NCBI GenBank assembly: GCA_047605645.1
Contig: JASGFJ010000004.1
Coordinates: 62,001-126,000, forward strand
Source: UBA1309 sp047605645
Lineage (GTDB): Bacteria > Bacteroidota > Bacteroidia > Bacteroidales > Dysgonomonadaceae
DNA length: 64,000 bases
Direction of reading: 5' to 3'
In this document: one piece after another, positions 34,068 to 41,612 of the stretch
How the letters are laid out: every line of letters begins with the position of its first letter
Numbering within the stretch: the stretch's first letter is position 1
Notes under the pieces: generated by a model
Seen by the model: only the letters and a program-made list of their open reading frames with translations
Told to the model about the DNA's origin: nothing
Databases searched by the model: none
Translations under genes and position numbers: made by a program

Positions 34068-36221
34068 TTAGAATTTGTAGTTCAACGCCAGTGCGATTGT
34101 TCTGAGGCTTTGAGGAGTTATTGTGCTCCATCCTCCGAAATATTTTTTATTGGTCAGGTTATCGCCTTTCAAGCTGATGCTGTACTTGTTACCTGTTCCA
34201 CTATAGGATATTAAAGCGTTGAATAAGGTGTATCCCGGAAGTGTGAAATTGCCGGTAGCATGGCGATTCAGTGTCTTGTAACTGCTGGCTGTATTTCCTC
34301 CGGCTCCGAATGTAAAACCTTTCAGTGCACCATTACCGACTTTATAACTCACCCAGAGGTTGGCCAAATTCGCAGGACCCGCCTCTTCCGGACGTAAACC
34401 CAGATAATCGCTTGATTCTCCGTCTTTCGTTACTTTGCTGTCGTTGTAGCTGTAACCCGCAATTACATTAAGTCCTTCAATCGGGTTGGCAATAATGCTC
34501 AGTTCTACTCCTCTGCTTTTGACGGTTCCTCCTTGAATCGTATTCAATCCATCACTGGCAGTCATCGATTTGTCCTTCACGCGGATATCATAATAGCTCG
34601 CTGTTACAGAGAGTCTTTTGTCAAAAATTTCAGTTTTCGCACCTATTTCCCATTGGTTGGCTTTCTCCGGTTTTAAAATATGCATGCCAGTCTGTGTTTT
34701 ATCCAAATCATATACGGCTACCGGTTCCAGATTCTGAAATCCGTTCATGTAGTTCGAAAATAAAGATAACTTGTTTAAAACAGGTTGATAAACAAGGCCT
34801 ATTTTTTGAGAAAAGGTTACCTGATTATTCACTTTCTGTGTGTTCGTGGACGAAATGGCCGAATAATTATCCAGGCGCATTCCTACCAAAGCAGAAAGCC
34901 GGGAAGTAAAATTGAATACATCCGAAAAATATCCACTCCAGATTTTGACTGTGTAATCGGATGGACTCGCGGTGGATGCAGCCAGCAGAGAATTAACCCC
35001 TTCGGTTGTTAAATTTCCTGAGTCTGTCTGCTTCGACAGCGATACGATTCCGTCGGCTACCCACGGAGAGTTGTTGTCCGTCAATTCTTTCTGAAGATAA
35101 TCGGCTCCAACGACCAGGCGATTTCTCATATTTCCAAAAGTATGGTCACCCGTGAAGTTTTGTTGAATGTCTATGGTGCTTGTTTTTGAATTGTATTTGG
35201 ATATATATCTGTAGAAATCACTGCCATTCACCGCATCCCACAGATATTGGTAGTACCCGTCGGAGGTGGTATTGCTGGAGGACAGAATGGTTTGTGAACT
35301 CCAATGGTTGTTAAATACGTAAAGAGCTTGAGCCTGAAGGCTGAAAGTCGGATTTTTAATAGTCAGCTGATTACTGGTGAAGGAGTTCTTATAATTTTCG
35401 AGAAAGAGGTTCAGGTTGGAGAAAGAGATTGGGTTTGAGCGGTTGAAAAAGATCATAGGTGCGTTCACTTTTTCTCCGGTTTTATATTCGGTGTTGAATA
35501 GGAATGTCAATGCTTCCGATGCTTTAAATTTAAAACTGGGAGCTATGAAAAGCGAACGGTTGAATCCTGCGTTCTGAAATGTATTCTGGTAGCTATAAGC
35601 CGCATTCAGACGAACACTTGACTGGTTATTCAACGGCGTATTGATATCGGTCGTTAAGCGGTTTAGGCCGTAACTTCCGGTCACATATCCCATTTCGCCG
35701 CCGAATGTATCGAAAGGCTTTTTCGTCGTTACATTAATCAGTCCGCCGTAATAAATAAGGTTTCCCCCGTATAGCGTACCTGAAGGCCCTTTGATCACTT
35801 CAATGCTTTCTACATTGGCCGGATCAAGTGTTCCATTGGTGAGGCTTGCCACTCCGTTGACAATTGTGGGTTGTAGATTGAATCCGCGCATTGAATAATA
35901 CTCCGAACCGTCGTTTCCTCGTCCGGTACTTTCCCATAGCCGGGTGATTCCTGTTGCATTCTTAAGTGCCGAATTCAGATCCAAGGCTACTTGTTCTTTC
36001 AATACGTCTGCTGTGATTGTATTGTAAACCTGCGGATTTTCCAAATCTTTCAACGGGATTTTGGCTACCGACTGGGATTTATCTACTTTGAACTTATTTG
36101 TATTTCCTAACACAGTTACTTCTTTCAGATGCCTTGTACTGATAGAGTCTTTGCTTGATTCTTGCCCTTGAACAGCCGTCACAGACAATATGACTGCGCC
36201 GAAAAGTATCTTTTTTATCAT
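34068..36221 (-). CDS. TonB-dependent siderophore receptor
   Basis: The protein has 717 residues. The signal peptide ends near VQGQ (about 20). A TonB-box region follows (HLKEVTVLGNTNK), then the plug (EQVALDLNSALKNATGITRLWE; GNDGSEYYSMRGFNLQPTIVNG; VESIEVIKGPSGTLYGGNLIYYGGLINVTTKKP) and a barrel ending TPQSLRTIALALNYKF. This is the siderophore-receptor type (about 700 residues), without the extra N-terminal domain of SusC or of FecA. It imports ferric chelates across the outer membrane. It has its own promoter with two TAnnTTTG boxes and a Fur-like inverted repeat upstream. The ligand cannot be read. Confidence 0.93.
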   Translation of the reverse strand: MIKKILFGAVILSVTAVQGQESSKDSISTRHLKEVTVLGNTNKFKVDKSQSVAKIPLKDLENPQVYNTITADVLKEQVALDLNSALKNATGITRLWESTGRGNDGSEYYSMRGFNLQPTIVNGVASLTNGTLDPANVESIEVIKGPSGTLYGGNLIYYGGLINVTTKKPFDTFGGEMGYVTGSYGLNRLTTDINTPLNNQSSVRLNAAYSYQNTFQNAGFNRSLFIAPSFKFKASEALTFLFNTEYKTGEKVNAPMIFFNRSNPISFSNLNLFLENYKNSFTSNQLTIKNPTFSLQAQALYVFNNHWSSQTILSSSNTTSDGYYQYLWDAVNGSDFYRYISKYNSKTSTIDIQQNFTGDHTFGNMRNRLVVGADYLQKELTDNNSPWVADGIVSLSKQTDSGNLTTEGVNSLLAASTASPSDYTVKIWSGYFSDVFNFTSRLSALVGMRLDNYSAISSTNTQKVNNQVTFSQKIGLVYQPVLNKLSLFSNYMNGFQNLEPVAVYDLDKTQTGMHILKPEKANQWEIGAKTEIFDKRLSVTASYYDIRVKDKSMTASDGLNTIQGGTVKSRGVELSIIANPIEGLNVIAGYSYNDSKVTKDGESSDYLGLRPEEAGPANLANLWVSYKVGNGALKGFTFGAGGNTASSYKTLNRHATGNFTLPGYTLFNALISYSGTGNKYSISLKGDNLTNKKYFGGWSTITPQSLRTIALALNYKF

Positions 36222-36302
36222 AAAAAAGTGTTGATTTATTTAATAAAATTTGAATTTCCTCGATGAATTACTGCTTCAAATTCTGACATAAGCAGAGTAA
36301 TT

Positions 36303-36321
36303 CAAAAATATTACAAAAGTA
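36303..36321 (-). promoter_or_regulatory. Promoter boxes of the siderophore receptor
   Basis: On the minus strand TACTTTTG (36314-36321) and TATTTTTG (36303-36310) both fit the TAnnTTTG -7 consensus, 82-93 bp upstream of the start codon. Confidence 0.5.
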
Positions 36322-36351
36322 TCAAGCAGTAGGTTTCTCTACAATCGCATA

Positions 36352-36371
36352 AAATAATGATTTTATTATTT
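36352..36371. promoter_or_regulatory. Fur-box-like inverted repeat upstream of the siderophore receptor
   Basis: AAATAAT-GATTTT-ATTATTT, with the core ATAATGAT shared with the Fur consensus GATAATGATAATCATTATC. It lies 31-50 bp upstream of the proximal promoter box. The resemblance is partial and AT-rich DNA can produce it by chance. Confidence 0.35.
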
Positions 36372-36429
36372 TTTGCTGTGTGTGTAATATGCAGTATACC
36401 AGTGATGTATTTCTGTTACTGGATTTCTT

Positions 36430-36449
36430 AATCATCATTAATGATGATT
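36430..36449. promoter_or_regulatory. Perfect 20-bp palindrome between receptor and arsM
   Basis: AATCATCATTAATGATGATT is a perfect palindrome without a loop, so it is more likely a dimer-binding site than a hairpin. It is about 110 bp upstream of the receptor promoter box. The region 36450-36700 beyond it shows nothing else that I can support. Confidence 0.5.
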
Positions 36450-36701
36450 GAAGCGAGGAAAAGGCAGGTCTGATAAAATAGCCAGTCCTTTTGTGTAGCA
36501 CTATCCGGTGTCTAGTGATAATTGGAATTTGTAATGATTCATCTCTCTATTGAGATCGATAGAGATAGGTTGCGATAAGCCACCACGGAAGTGGAATTAG
36601 TAGAGTAACAATGATTGTCCGGCAATAGTCGTATAGTTTATGAGAATGGGGACAGATATGTTTGGCCGTATAGTTTGTGATGAGCGTGTTGTTGTTTGTG
36701 G

Positions 36702-36755
36702 AAAAAAGAAAAGGGATGTATACAGCTTTGGAAAGGCGTATACAATCCCTTTTTT
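36702..36755 (-). terminator. Terminator after arsM
   Basis: AGGGATGTATAC (36712-36723) pairs with GTATACAATCCCT (36738-36750) with one bulged base; A-rich and T-rich runs flank it, so it can work for the minus-strand arsM transcript that ends 27 bp earlier. Confidence 0.7.
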
Positions 36756-36777
36756 TCGACAATTCCATAGAGGCGGC

Positions 36778-37590
36778 TTATCTCTTATATCCGGTGACAG
36801 TGATGGAGTAAATGCCCGTATTGCCGTTCTTGTATTTAGCTATTGCCTCCTTATTCAGATGTGCATGCAGTACTTCATCGGGGATAACCACTGTTTTTGT
36901 CCGCATTACCTGTACGCCTGTAAAATTAGCTTTTTCTATCTCGCTCAGATATTCTTCCCTTTGTATGGCGCTGGCGATACATCCCGCATACATTGCGGCA
37001 TTATCCGTAAATTCTTTGGGGAATTTTCCTTGAAGCACCACATCGGAGATACAAAAATATCCTCCGCTTTTTAGAACACGGTATATTTCCTTAAAGATCT
37101 TATTCTTCTCAGGCAGTAAGTTTAGCACACAATTGCTTACCACTACATCTGCTGTGTTGTCCGGGAGTGGCATGTTTTCAATGTCACCTTCTATAAATTC
37201 AACATTCCGGTAACCTCGCTTTTGCGCATTTTTTCTGGCCTTAGCTATCATTTGAGGCGAGAAATCTATGCCAATGACCCGGCCGGTCTCTCCGGTCTCA
37301 GCGCGGCTAATGAAGCAGTCGTTTCCGGCTCCGGAACCTAAATCTACAACTGTATCTCCTTCCTTAATTCCGGCATATTGGGTCGGAAGCCCGCATCCGA
37401 CACCCAAATCGGCATCGGCTTCATAGCCTTTCAGCTGGCTGTAATCTTCGCTCATGATAGTGAAGATTTTTTGTGAAGGTGCAGTTGGGTTTGTCCCGCA
37501 GCAACAGCCGGATTTAAGTGCATCGCTGTTCAGTGCTAATTCACTGTAGCGTTGTTTCACTAATGCCTTTTTTTCTTCGTTTGTATTCAT
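36778..37590 (-). CDS. arsM: Arsenite S-adenosylmethionine methyltransferase (ArsM)
   Basis: The protein has 270 residues. The SAM-binding motif is VVDLGSGAGNDCF (about 80-92). Conserved ArsM cysteines are visible: the N-terminal SGCCCG, VGCGLPT, VVSNCVLNL and YAGCIASA, which fits a full As(III)-binding site. The enzyme transfers methyl groups from SAM to arsenite to give methylated, partly volatile arsenicals. It is the most distal gene of the arsenic locus, 381 bp after acr3 with a repeat in between, so it may have its own promoter. It uses cytoplasmic arsenite formed by the neighbouring arsenate reductase. Confidence 0.94.
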   Translation of the reverse strand: MNTNEEKKALVKQRYSELALNSDALKSGCCCGTNPTAPSQKIFTIMSEDYSQLKGYEADADLGVGCGLPTQYAGIKEGDTVVDLGSGAGNDCFISRAETGETGRVIGIDFSPQMIAKARKNAQKRGYRNVEFIEGDIENMPLPDNTADVVVSNCVLNLLPEKNKIFKEIYRVLKSGGYFCISDVVLQGKFPKEFTDNAAMYAGCIASAIQREEYLSEIEKANFTGVQVMRTKTVVIPDEVLHAHLNKEAIAKYKNGNTGIYSITVTGYKR

Positions 37591-37642
37591 GTATATTTGT
37601 TTTTAATTCAATATTATTCTTTAGAACTTGTTATTCGTGTTT

Positions 37643-37790
37643 CGTTAAAAGGTGGTCGCTAATCATTGCCTTCATCCAACGAATAGGAGTTGATTGTTTT
37701 CATTTGCTTATAAAAATGGAAGCATACTGATTCGCTATTAAGTTTAAAATATGAATTCAAATCGGTCTATTTTAAATATCTTGTAAATGG
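37643..37790. repeat. Interspersed ~140-bp repeat, copy 2
   Basis: This stretch aligns with 13885-14033. Strongest shared blocks are ATTG.CTTCATCC (37665-37677) and GAAGCAT.CTGATTCG (37719-37735). It fills much of the gap between acr3 and arsM. The remaining sequence to 37971 is AT-rich without a visible gene. Confidence 0.6.
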
Positions 37791-37971
37791 TTAAAAACAA
37801 GAGTAATATCGATTTTATTCAGGGTTTTAATGAGGCAATAGAAGGAGTTTTTATTTATTAATCATTTGTTTTAGTTGATTATCAGGTGATTGTAGACTTC
37901 TTCTTTTTATAATATGATAGAAATAAGATGTCTCGGGTATTTGTTCTGGCTGGTTCCTGATTATAGGTATA

Positions 37972-39009
37972 TTATCCTTTATAAAATTTCTTTTTTAACC
38001 AGAAAGAGACATTAACCAGTAGAATAAGTGCAGGTACTTCTACCAAAGGACCTATGATGCCGGAAAAAGCCTGTCCGCTGTGCAATCCGAAAACACCTAT
38101 TGCGACGGCAATAGCCAATTCAAAATTGTTGCCTGTGGCTGTGAAAGCGATGGATGCGTTTTTATCATAGGAGGCACCCGCTATTTTCCCTGCAAAAAAA
38201 CTCAGGAAAAACATAAGGGCGAAATATAGTAGAAGCGGAGTGGCAATCTGTATTACATCCAGCGGGATTTGGACAATCAGTTCTCCTTTCATACTAAACA
38301 TCAAGACGATTGTACACAGCAAGGCGATAAGGGTAATTGGAGAAATGGTCGGGATAAATTGTCCATTGTACCAGAATTCGCCTTTCAGCCTGACCAAAAT
38401 GAGCCGGCTGAAAAGTCCCAGTAAAAACGGAATACCTAAATAAATAGCTACCGTCTTGGCAATGGTTGCGATGGATATATCCACGATGGCTCCTTCGAAC
38501 CCCAATAAAGGAGGGAGTTTGGTTACGAAGAGCCATGCGTAAAAACTATAGAAGAACACCTGGAAAATGCTGTTCAATGCGACCAGTCCGGCACCGTATT
38601 CCGCATTTCCATCCGCTAAATCATTCCATACGAGTACCATCGCGATGCAGCGTGCCAGCCCGATGAGGATGACTCCGGTCATATATTCGGGTTCATTGTG
38701 TAAAAAAAGAATGGCGAGTATAAACATCAGAATCGGACCGATAATCCAGTTTAGAATAAGCGAAACAGTCAGTATTTTCAGATTGGAGAATACTCTTGGC
38801 AGTTTCTTGTAATCGGTCTTTGCTAAAGGCGGATACATCATCAGGATAAGGCCGATGGCTAGAGGAATGTTGGTTGTTCCGCTCGACATAAGATTGATGT
38901 AAGAGCTGAACGATGGTATCAAGTAGCCCAGTCCAACACCCATTGCCATGGCCAGAAAGATCCAAAGAGTCAGGTTTTTATCTAAAAAACTTAATCTTCT
39001 TTTATTCAT
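37972..39009 (-). CDS. acr3: ACR3-family arsenite efflux permease
   Basis: The protein has 345 residues with ten hydrophobic segments. It starts RRLSFLDKNLTLWIFLAMAMGVGLGYLIP, which is the standard ACR3 opening. The conserved cysteine lies in GLARCIAMVLVWNDLADGNAEYGAGLVALNS, and the C-terminal segment has FTATGNNFELAIAVAIGVFGLHSGQAFSGIIGPLVEVPALI. ACR3 pumps arsenite out of the cell using the proton gradient. The gene start overlaps the arsN1-arsC fusion by 8 bp, so the two are translationally coupled: reduction and efflux are made together. Confidence 0.96.
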   Translation of the reverse strand: MNKRRLSFLDKNLTLWIFLAMAMGVGLGYLIPSFSSYINLMSSGTTNIPLAIGLILMMYPPLAKTDYKKLPRVFSNLKILTVSLILNWIIGPILMFILAILFLHNEPEYMTGVILIGLARCIAMVLVWNDLADGNAEYGAGLVALNSIFQVFFYSFYAWLFVTKLPPLLGFEGAIVDISIATIAKTVAIYLGIPFLLGLFSRLILVRLKGEFWYNGQFIPTISPITLIALLCTIVLMFSMKGELIVQIPLDVIQIATPLLLYFALMFFLSFFAGKIAGASYDKNASIAFTATGNNFELAIAVAIGVFGLHSGQAFSGIIGPLVEVPALILLVNVSFWLKKKFYKG

Positions 39010-39928
39010 CTGTTTTTATATTATTTGTATATAATTCGTAAAATGCATTCTTGATTTCATTTCTTACCCGAATGTATTCCGATTGAATAAATTCCGGTGT
39101 CCCTTTTGCTTCGGAAGGATCGTCAAAACCGATATGTAAGCGGTTTTTTACTTTGCCTGCGAAAGTCGGGCAATTTTCATTGGCTCCTCCACAGACGGTA
39201 ATCACATAATCCCATTCCTCATTTATGTATTGCTCCACACTGTCGGATGTGTGATGAGAAATGTCCACACCTACATGCTGCATCACTTTTGTCGCTTTCC
39301 GGTTCAGTATACCACTGGCTTTTGTTCCTGCCGAATAAACCAGTAGTTTGGGATCGAATGATTGTAGAAATCCGTGTGCCATCTGGCTCCGGCAGCTATT
39401 TCCTGTACACAGGATTAGTATTTTCGACGGCAATTTTCCGATAGTTAGTTGCCAATGACCCACATCCCTCCATTGGTCAAATTTCCATCCGATTTCTTTC
39501 ATCAGTGAGACTTGTCTGAAGCCGAATTTTTCATGCAGGTGCACACTGCCTTCATTCGGAACACAAATGCCTGCAATCAAAGCATGTATATCTGTTCTTT
39601 TATATATTTCCTTGAAAAGATACTGGAACAGGATGGTACCGATTCCTTTACCCGACATCTCTTTGTCAAGATATATTGTTACTTCTTTGGTCGATGAATA
39701 AGCGCAACGACTTTTCCAACTATGCAGGTAACAATATCCTACAATTTTGTCGTTTACCTCTGCTACATAATAAGGGTATTTTTCGTCCAGGATAATTTGG
39801 ATACGCTCGCGCATTTCTTCTGTGTCTACTGCTATTGTCTCGAATGTTACTGCCGTATGTTCCACATAGAAATTATAAATGTCACAGATGCCTTCAGCGT
39901 CTTCTAACGTTGCTTGTCTTATTTTCAT
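39002..39928 (-). CDS. Fusion of ArsN1-type N-acetyltransferase and LMW-PTP-type arsenate reductase ArsC
   Basis: The protein has 308 residues with two domains. About 1-160 is a GNAT acetyltransferase close to phosphinothricin/arsinothricin acetyltransferases (ArsN1): MKIRQATLEDAEGICDIYN, acetyl-CoA loop MSGKGIGTILFQYL, and GKHEKFGFRQ-type end (LHEKFGFRQVSLMKEIGWKF). About 165-308 is a low-molecular-weight phosphatase-like ArsC: LCTGNSCRSQMAHGF with the nucleophile Cys, then VCGGANENCP with the two resolving cysteines of the thioredoxin-coupled type. So one chain may acetylate an arsenical and reduce arsenate. No frameshift or stop separates the domains. It overlaps acr3 by 8 bp. Confidence 0.92.
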   Translation of the reverse strand: MKIRQATLEDAEGICDIYNFYVEHTAVTFETIAVDTEEMRERIQIILDEKYPYYVAEVNDKIVGYCYLHSWKSRCAYSSTKEVTIYLDKEMSGKGIGTILFQYLFKEIYKRTDIHALIAGICVPNEGSVHLHEKFGFRQVSLMKEIGWKFDQWRDVGHWQLTIGKLPSKILILCTGNSCRSQMAHGFLQSFDPKLLVYSAGTKASGILNRKATKVMQHVGVDISHHTSDSVEQYINEEWDYVITVCGGANENCPTFAGKVKNRLHIGFDDPSEAKGTPEFIQSEYIRVRNEIKNAFYELYTNNIKTDE

Positions 39929-39944
39929 ACGATTAATTTTACGA

Positions 39945-40018
39945 GGAATAGAGACGTTGCATGCAATGTCTCTATTCCCCTGATTTTTTACCTTGTTTGG
40001 AGTGATTGAATAAAAATT
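39945..40018 (-). repeat. Interspersed repeat element, copy C with 34-bp near-perfect palindrome
   Basis: Read on the minus strand it has the same order as copy B: ATTTTTATTCAATCAC, CAAACAAGG, AAAAAATCAGGGG and then the palindrome at 39945-39978 (GGAATAGAGAC, RTTGCATGCAAY, GTCTCTATTCC; one mismatched pair). It lies 17 bp upstream of the arsN1-arsC start and in the same direction, that is, inside the mRNA leader. Confidence 0.75.
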
Positions 40019-40068
40019 AGGGTCCGTTCCATAAAAGAGGATGTATTCGGTGTTTATATTTTTTATTG

Positions 40069-40084
40069 TTCGTCGATTTACGAA
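40069..40084. promoter_or_regulatory. Second ArsR operator candidate, between arsR and arsN1-arsC
   Basis: ATTGTTCG-tcgattta-CGAA: the same inverted half-sites (TTCG/CGAA, 8-bp spacer) and the same ATTG flank as the site in the arsR promoter at 40445-40460. It lies just after the arsR stop codon. It suggests separate arsenic control of the fusion-acr3 unit. Confidence 0.65.
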
Positions 40085-40102
40085 CTTTATGGCTAAATTT
40101 TT

Positions 40103-40429
40103 TTATTCAGCACTACAACTTTCTTTGTTCTCGATATTGACAAAGAAGGCAGAGAACAGCTTTTTTGATTTTTCCCAATTCTTTTGATGGATGCAGTATT
40201 TGACTGTAGGCAGGGTGATGGTACCCTGGATGAGCCCGGCATCTTTAAGTTCATTCAGATGCTGTGATAAAGTACTCTTCGCAATAGGCAGCACTTCCGA
40301 CATGTCGCCGTGATAACAGCAGGATTGCTTGGCGAGCATCTCCAGTATTGCGATGCGAATTGGGTGTGCCAATGCTTTGGCAAATCGCGCCAATTGCTCT
40401 TGTTCGGCCGTTAATTCTTTTTTTTGCAT
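40103..40429 (-). CDS. arsR: ArsR-family arsenic-responsive repressor
   Basis: The protein has 108 residues. The winged helix is visible (LARFAKALAHPIRIAILEMLAKQ; LPIAKSTLSQHLNELKDAGLIQGT). The metal-binding element differs from the E. coli ELCVC: here it is QSCCYHGDMSEVLP, with a vicinal Cys pair at the start of the recognition segment, plus a Cys near the C-terminus (KESCSAE). ArsR represses the ars genes until As(III) binds. An operator palindrome overlaps its own -7 box, and a second copy lies just downstream of its stop, so it likely controls two transcription units. Confidence 0.93.
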   Translation of the reverse strand: MQKKELTAEQEQLARFAKALAHPIRIAILEMLAKQSCCYHGDMSEVLPIAKSTLSQHLNELKDAGLIQGTITLPTVKYCIHQKNWEKSKKLFSAFFVNIENKESCSAE

Positions 40430-40444
40430 GTCTTTTTTTTATTG

Positions 40445-40460
40445 TTCGCAAATATACGAA
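40445..40460 (-). promoter_or_regulatory. ArsR operator overlapping the arsR promoter
   Basis: On the minus strand: TTCG-TATATTTG-CGAA. The 8-bp centre is an exact -7 box (TAnnTTTG) and the flanks are inverted half-sites, so repressor binding would cover the promoter. ATTG lies 20 bp upstream as a -33 element. The start codon is 16 bp away. Confidence 0.75.
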
Positions 40461-40656
40461 TTGTTTGATATGTATGCAATAGCGGATGTTGTTTGTTTTA
40501 TAACCAGTGGTAGTTATTTACTCTCCCTCTGTAAAAAAATGTAAGTTCTTTTATGGAATGTTGTCCGTTAATTTCCTCTATAAGGAAAAGTTAGCCGAAA
40601 TATTTCGAAAACTCTTTAAGCAAATCTGAGTATTCATTTATTAAATTACTTGAACC

Positions 40657-41475
40657 ATGAGTAAAGATATTACCTTGACCTCATCGGAATGGACCGATAT
40701 TGTGTTTGAAGGAAGAAATAAAGAGTATGGTGCATACGAAATGCGGCAATCTTCTTCAAAAAGACATACTCTTGCCTTATTGATTATGACTGTTCTGGTC
40801 GCTTTTATTTCTGTGCTTCCGACTATTATTGATGCTGTAAAACCAGCCGAGAGCGAGAAGGGTTTGAATGGGCCGGTGATACTGGCAAATATTAAAATGG
40901 ACGATCGCAAAGAGAATGTTCCATTGAAAGTGCAGGAGCCCGAACCTCCTGTAAAGGTGAAGCCTACCATTCAGTTTGTGCCGCCTGTTATTGCTGACCC
41001 TAAGGATATTAAGGCCGAGCAAGAAATGAAGTCGCAGGATGAATTGTTGAATATCAAAGCGACTATTTCTTCTCAGACCCGGGAAGGCTCGCTTGATGCG
41101 GATGCTGTGGATGCCGAAACATTGAAAGACAACACGGCTGTTGTTGGAGGGCACGAAGAACGTCCGGTTGCCTTTGTGGAGCAAATGCCTCAATTTCCGG
41201 GAGGAGATAAGGAATTGATGGCTTTTGTCGCGAAGAATCTTCGCTATCCGGTGGTTGCTGCCGAAAATCGGATTGAGGGGCGCGTTGTCGTGAAGTTTGT
41301 AGTAAGTAAAACCGGAGATGTGACTGACATCCATATTTTAAGAGGGCTTGACCCTTCCTGTGACAAAGAAGCTGTCCGGGTTATTAAAATGATGCCGAGA
41401 TGGATTCCCGGCAAACAAAACGGGCGCAATGTCCCGGTTTATTTCACGCTGCCGGTCGTTTATAAATTGGAATAA
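40657..41475 (+). CDS. TonB-family energy transducer
   Basis: The protein has 272 residues. It opens with LTSSEWTDIVFEGRNKEYGAYEMR, typical of Bacteroidota TonB proteins, followed by one transmembrane helix (about 37-58, LALLIMTVLVAFISVLPTII). A periplasmic proline/valine-rich stretch (EPEPPVKVKPTIQFVPP) follows. The C-terminal TonB domain is about 180-272 (MPQFPGGDKELMAFVAKNLRYP; GRVVVKFVVSKTGDVTDIHILRG; MPRWIPGKQNGRNVPVYFTLPV). It would pass proton-motive energy to outer-membrane receptors such as the SusC and siderophore receptors here. ExbB/ExbD genes are not nearby. It is monocistronic and ends at a strong shared terminator. Confidence 0.93.
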   Translation: MSKDITLTSSEWTDIVFEGRNKEYGAYEMRQSSSKRHTLALLIMTVLVAFISVLPTIIDAVKPAESEKGLNGPVILANIKMDDRKENVPLKVQEPEPPVKVKPTIQFVPPVIADPKDIKAEQEMKSQDELLNIKATISSQTREGSLDADAVDAETLKDNTAVVGGHEERPVAFVEQMPQFPGGDKELMAFVAKNLRYPVVAAENRIEGRVVVKFVVSKTGDVTDIHILRGLDPSCDKEAVRVIKMMPRWIPGKQNGRNVPVYFTLPVVYKLE

Positions 41476-41549
41476 TAAGTTGTCTTAGAAGAGCGCAAAT
41501 CGCGACTGGAAAATTTGTTTCGTTGCTGCTGCTACCGGTTTTTACAAAA

Positions 41550-41588
41550 GAAAAGCCTTTCACCCACTTTCGTGGTGAAAGGCTTTTC
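41550..41588. terminator. Bidirectional terminator between tonB and pstS
   Basis: GAAAAGCCTTTCACC (41550-41564) pairs with GGTGAAAGGCTTTTC (41574-41588), a perfect 15-bp stem whose A/T ends give a T run on either strand. It separates two convergent genes. Confidence 0.9.
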
Positions 41589-41612
41589 TCATATAGAGTA
41601 GGAAACCTGTCG

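Noticed and set aside
36640..37074. 144-codon plus-strand frame over arsM and its terminator
   Set aside because: It is antisense to a well-supported arsM gene and crosses the terminator hairpin.
40777..41334. 185-codon minus-strand frame inside the TonB gene
   Set aside because: It is antisense to the TonB transducer, which has clear N- and C-terminal motifs.
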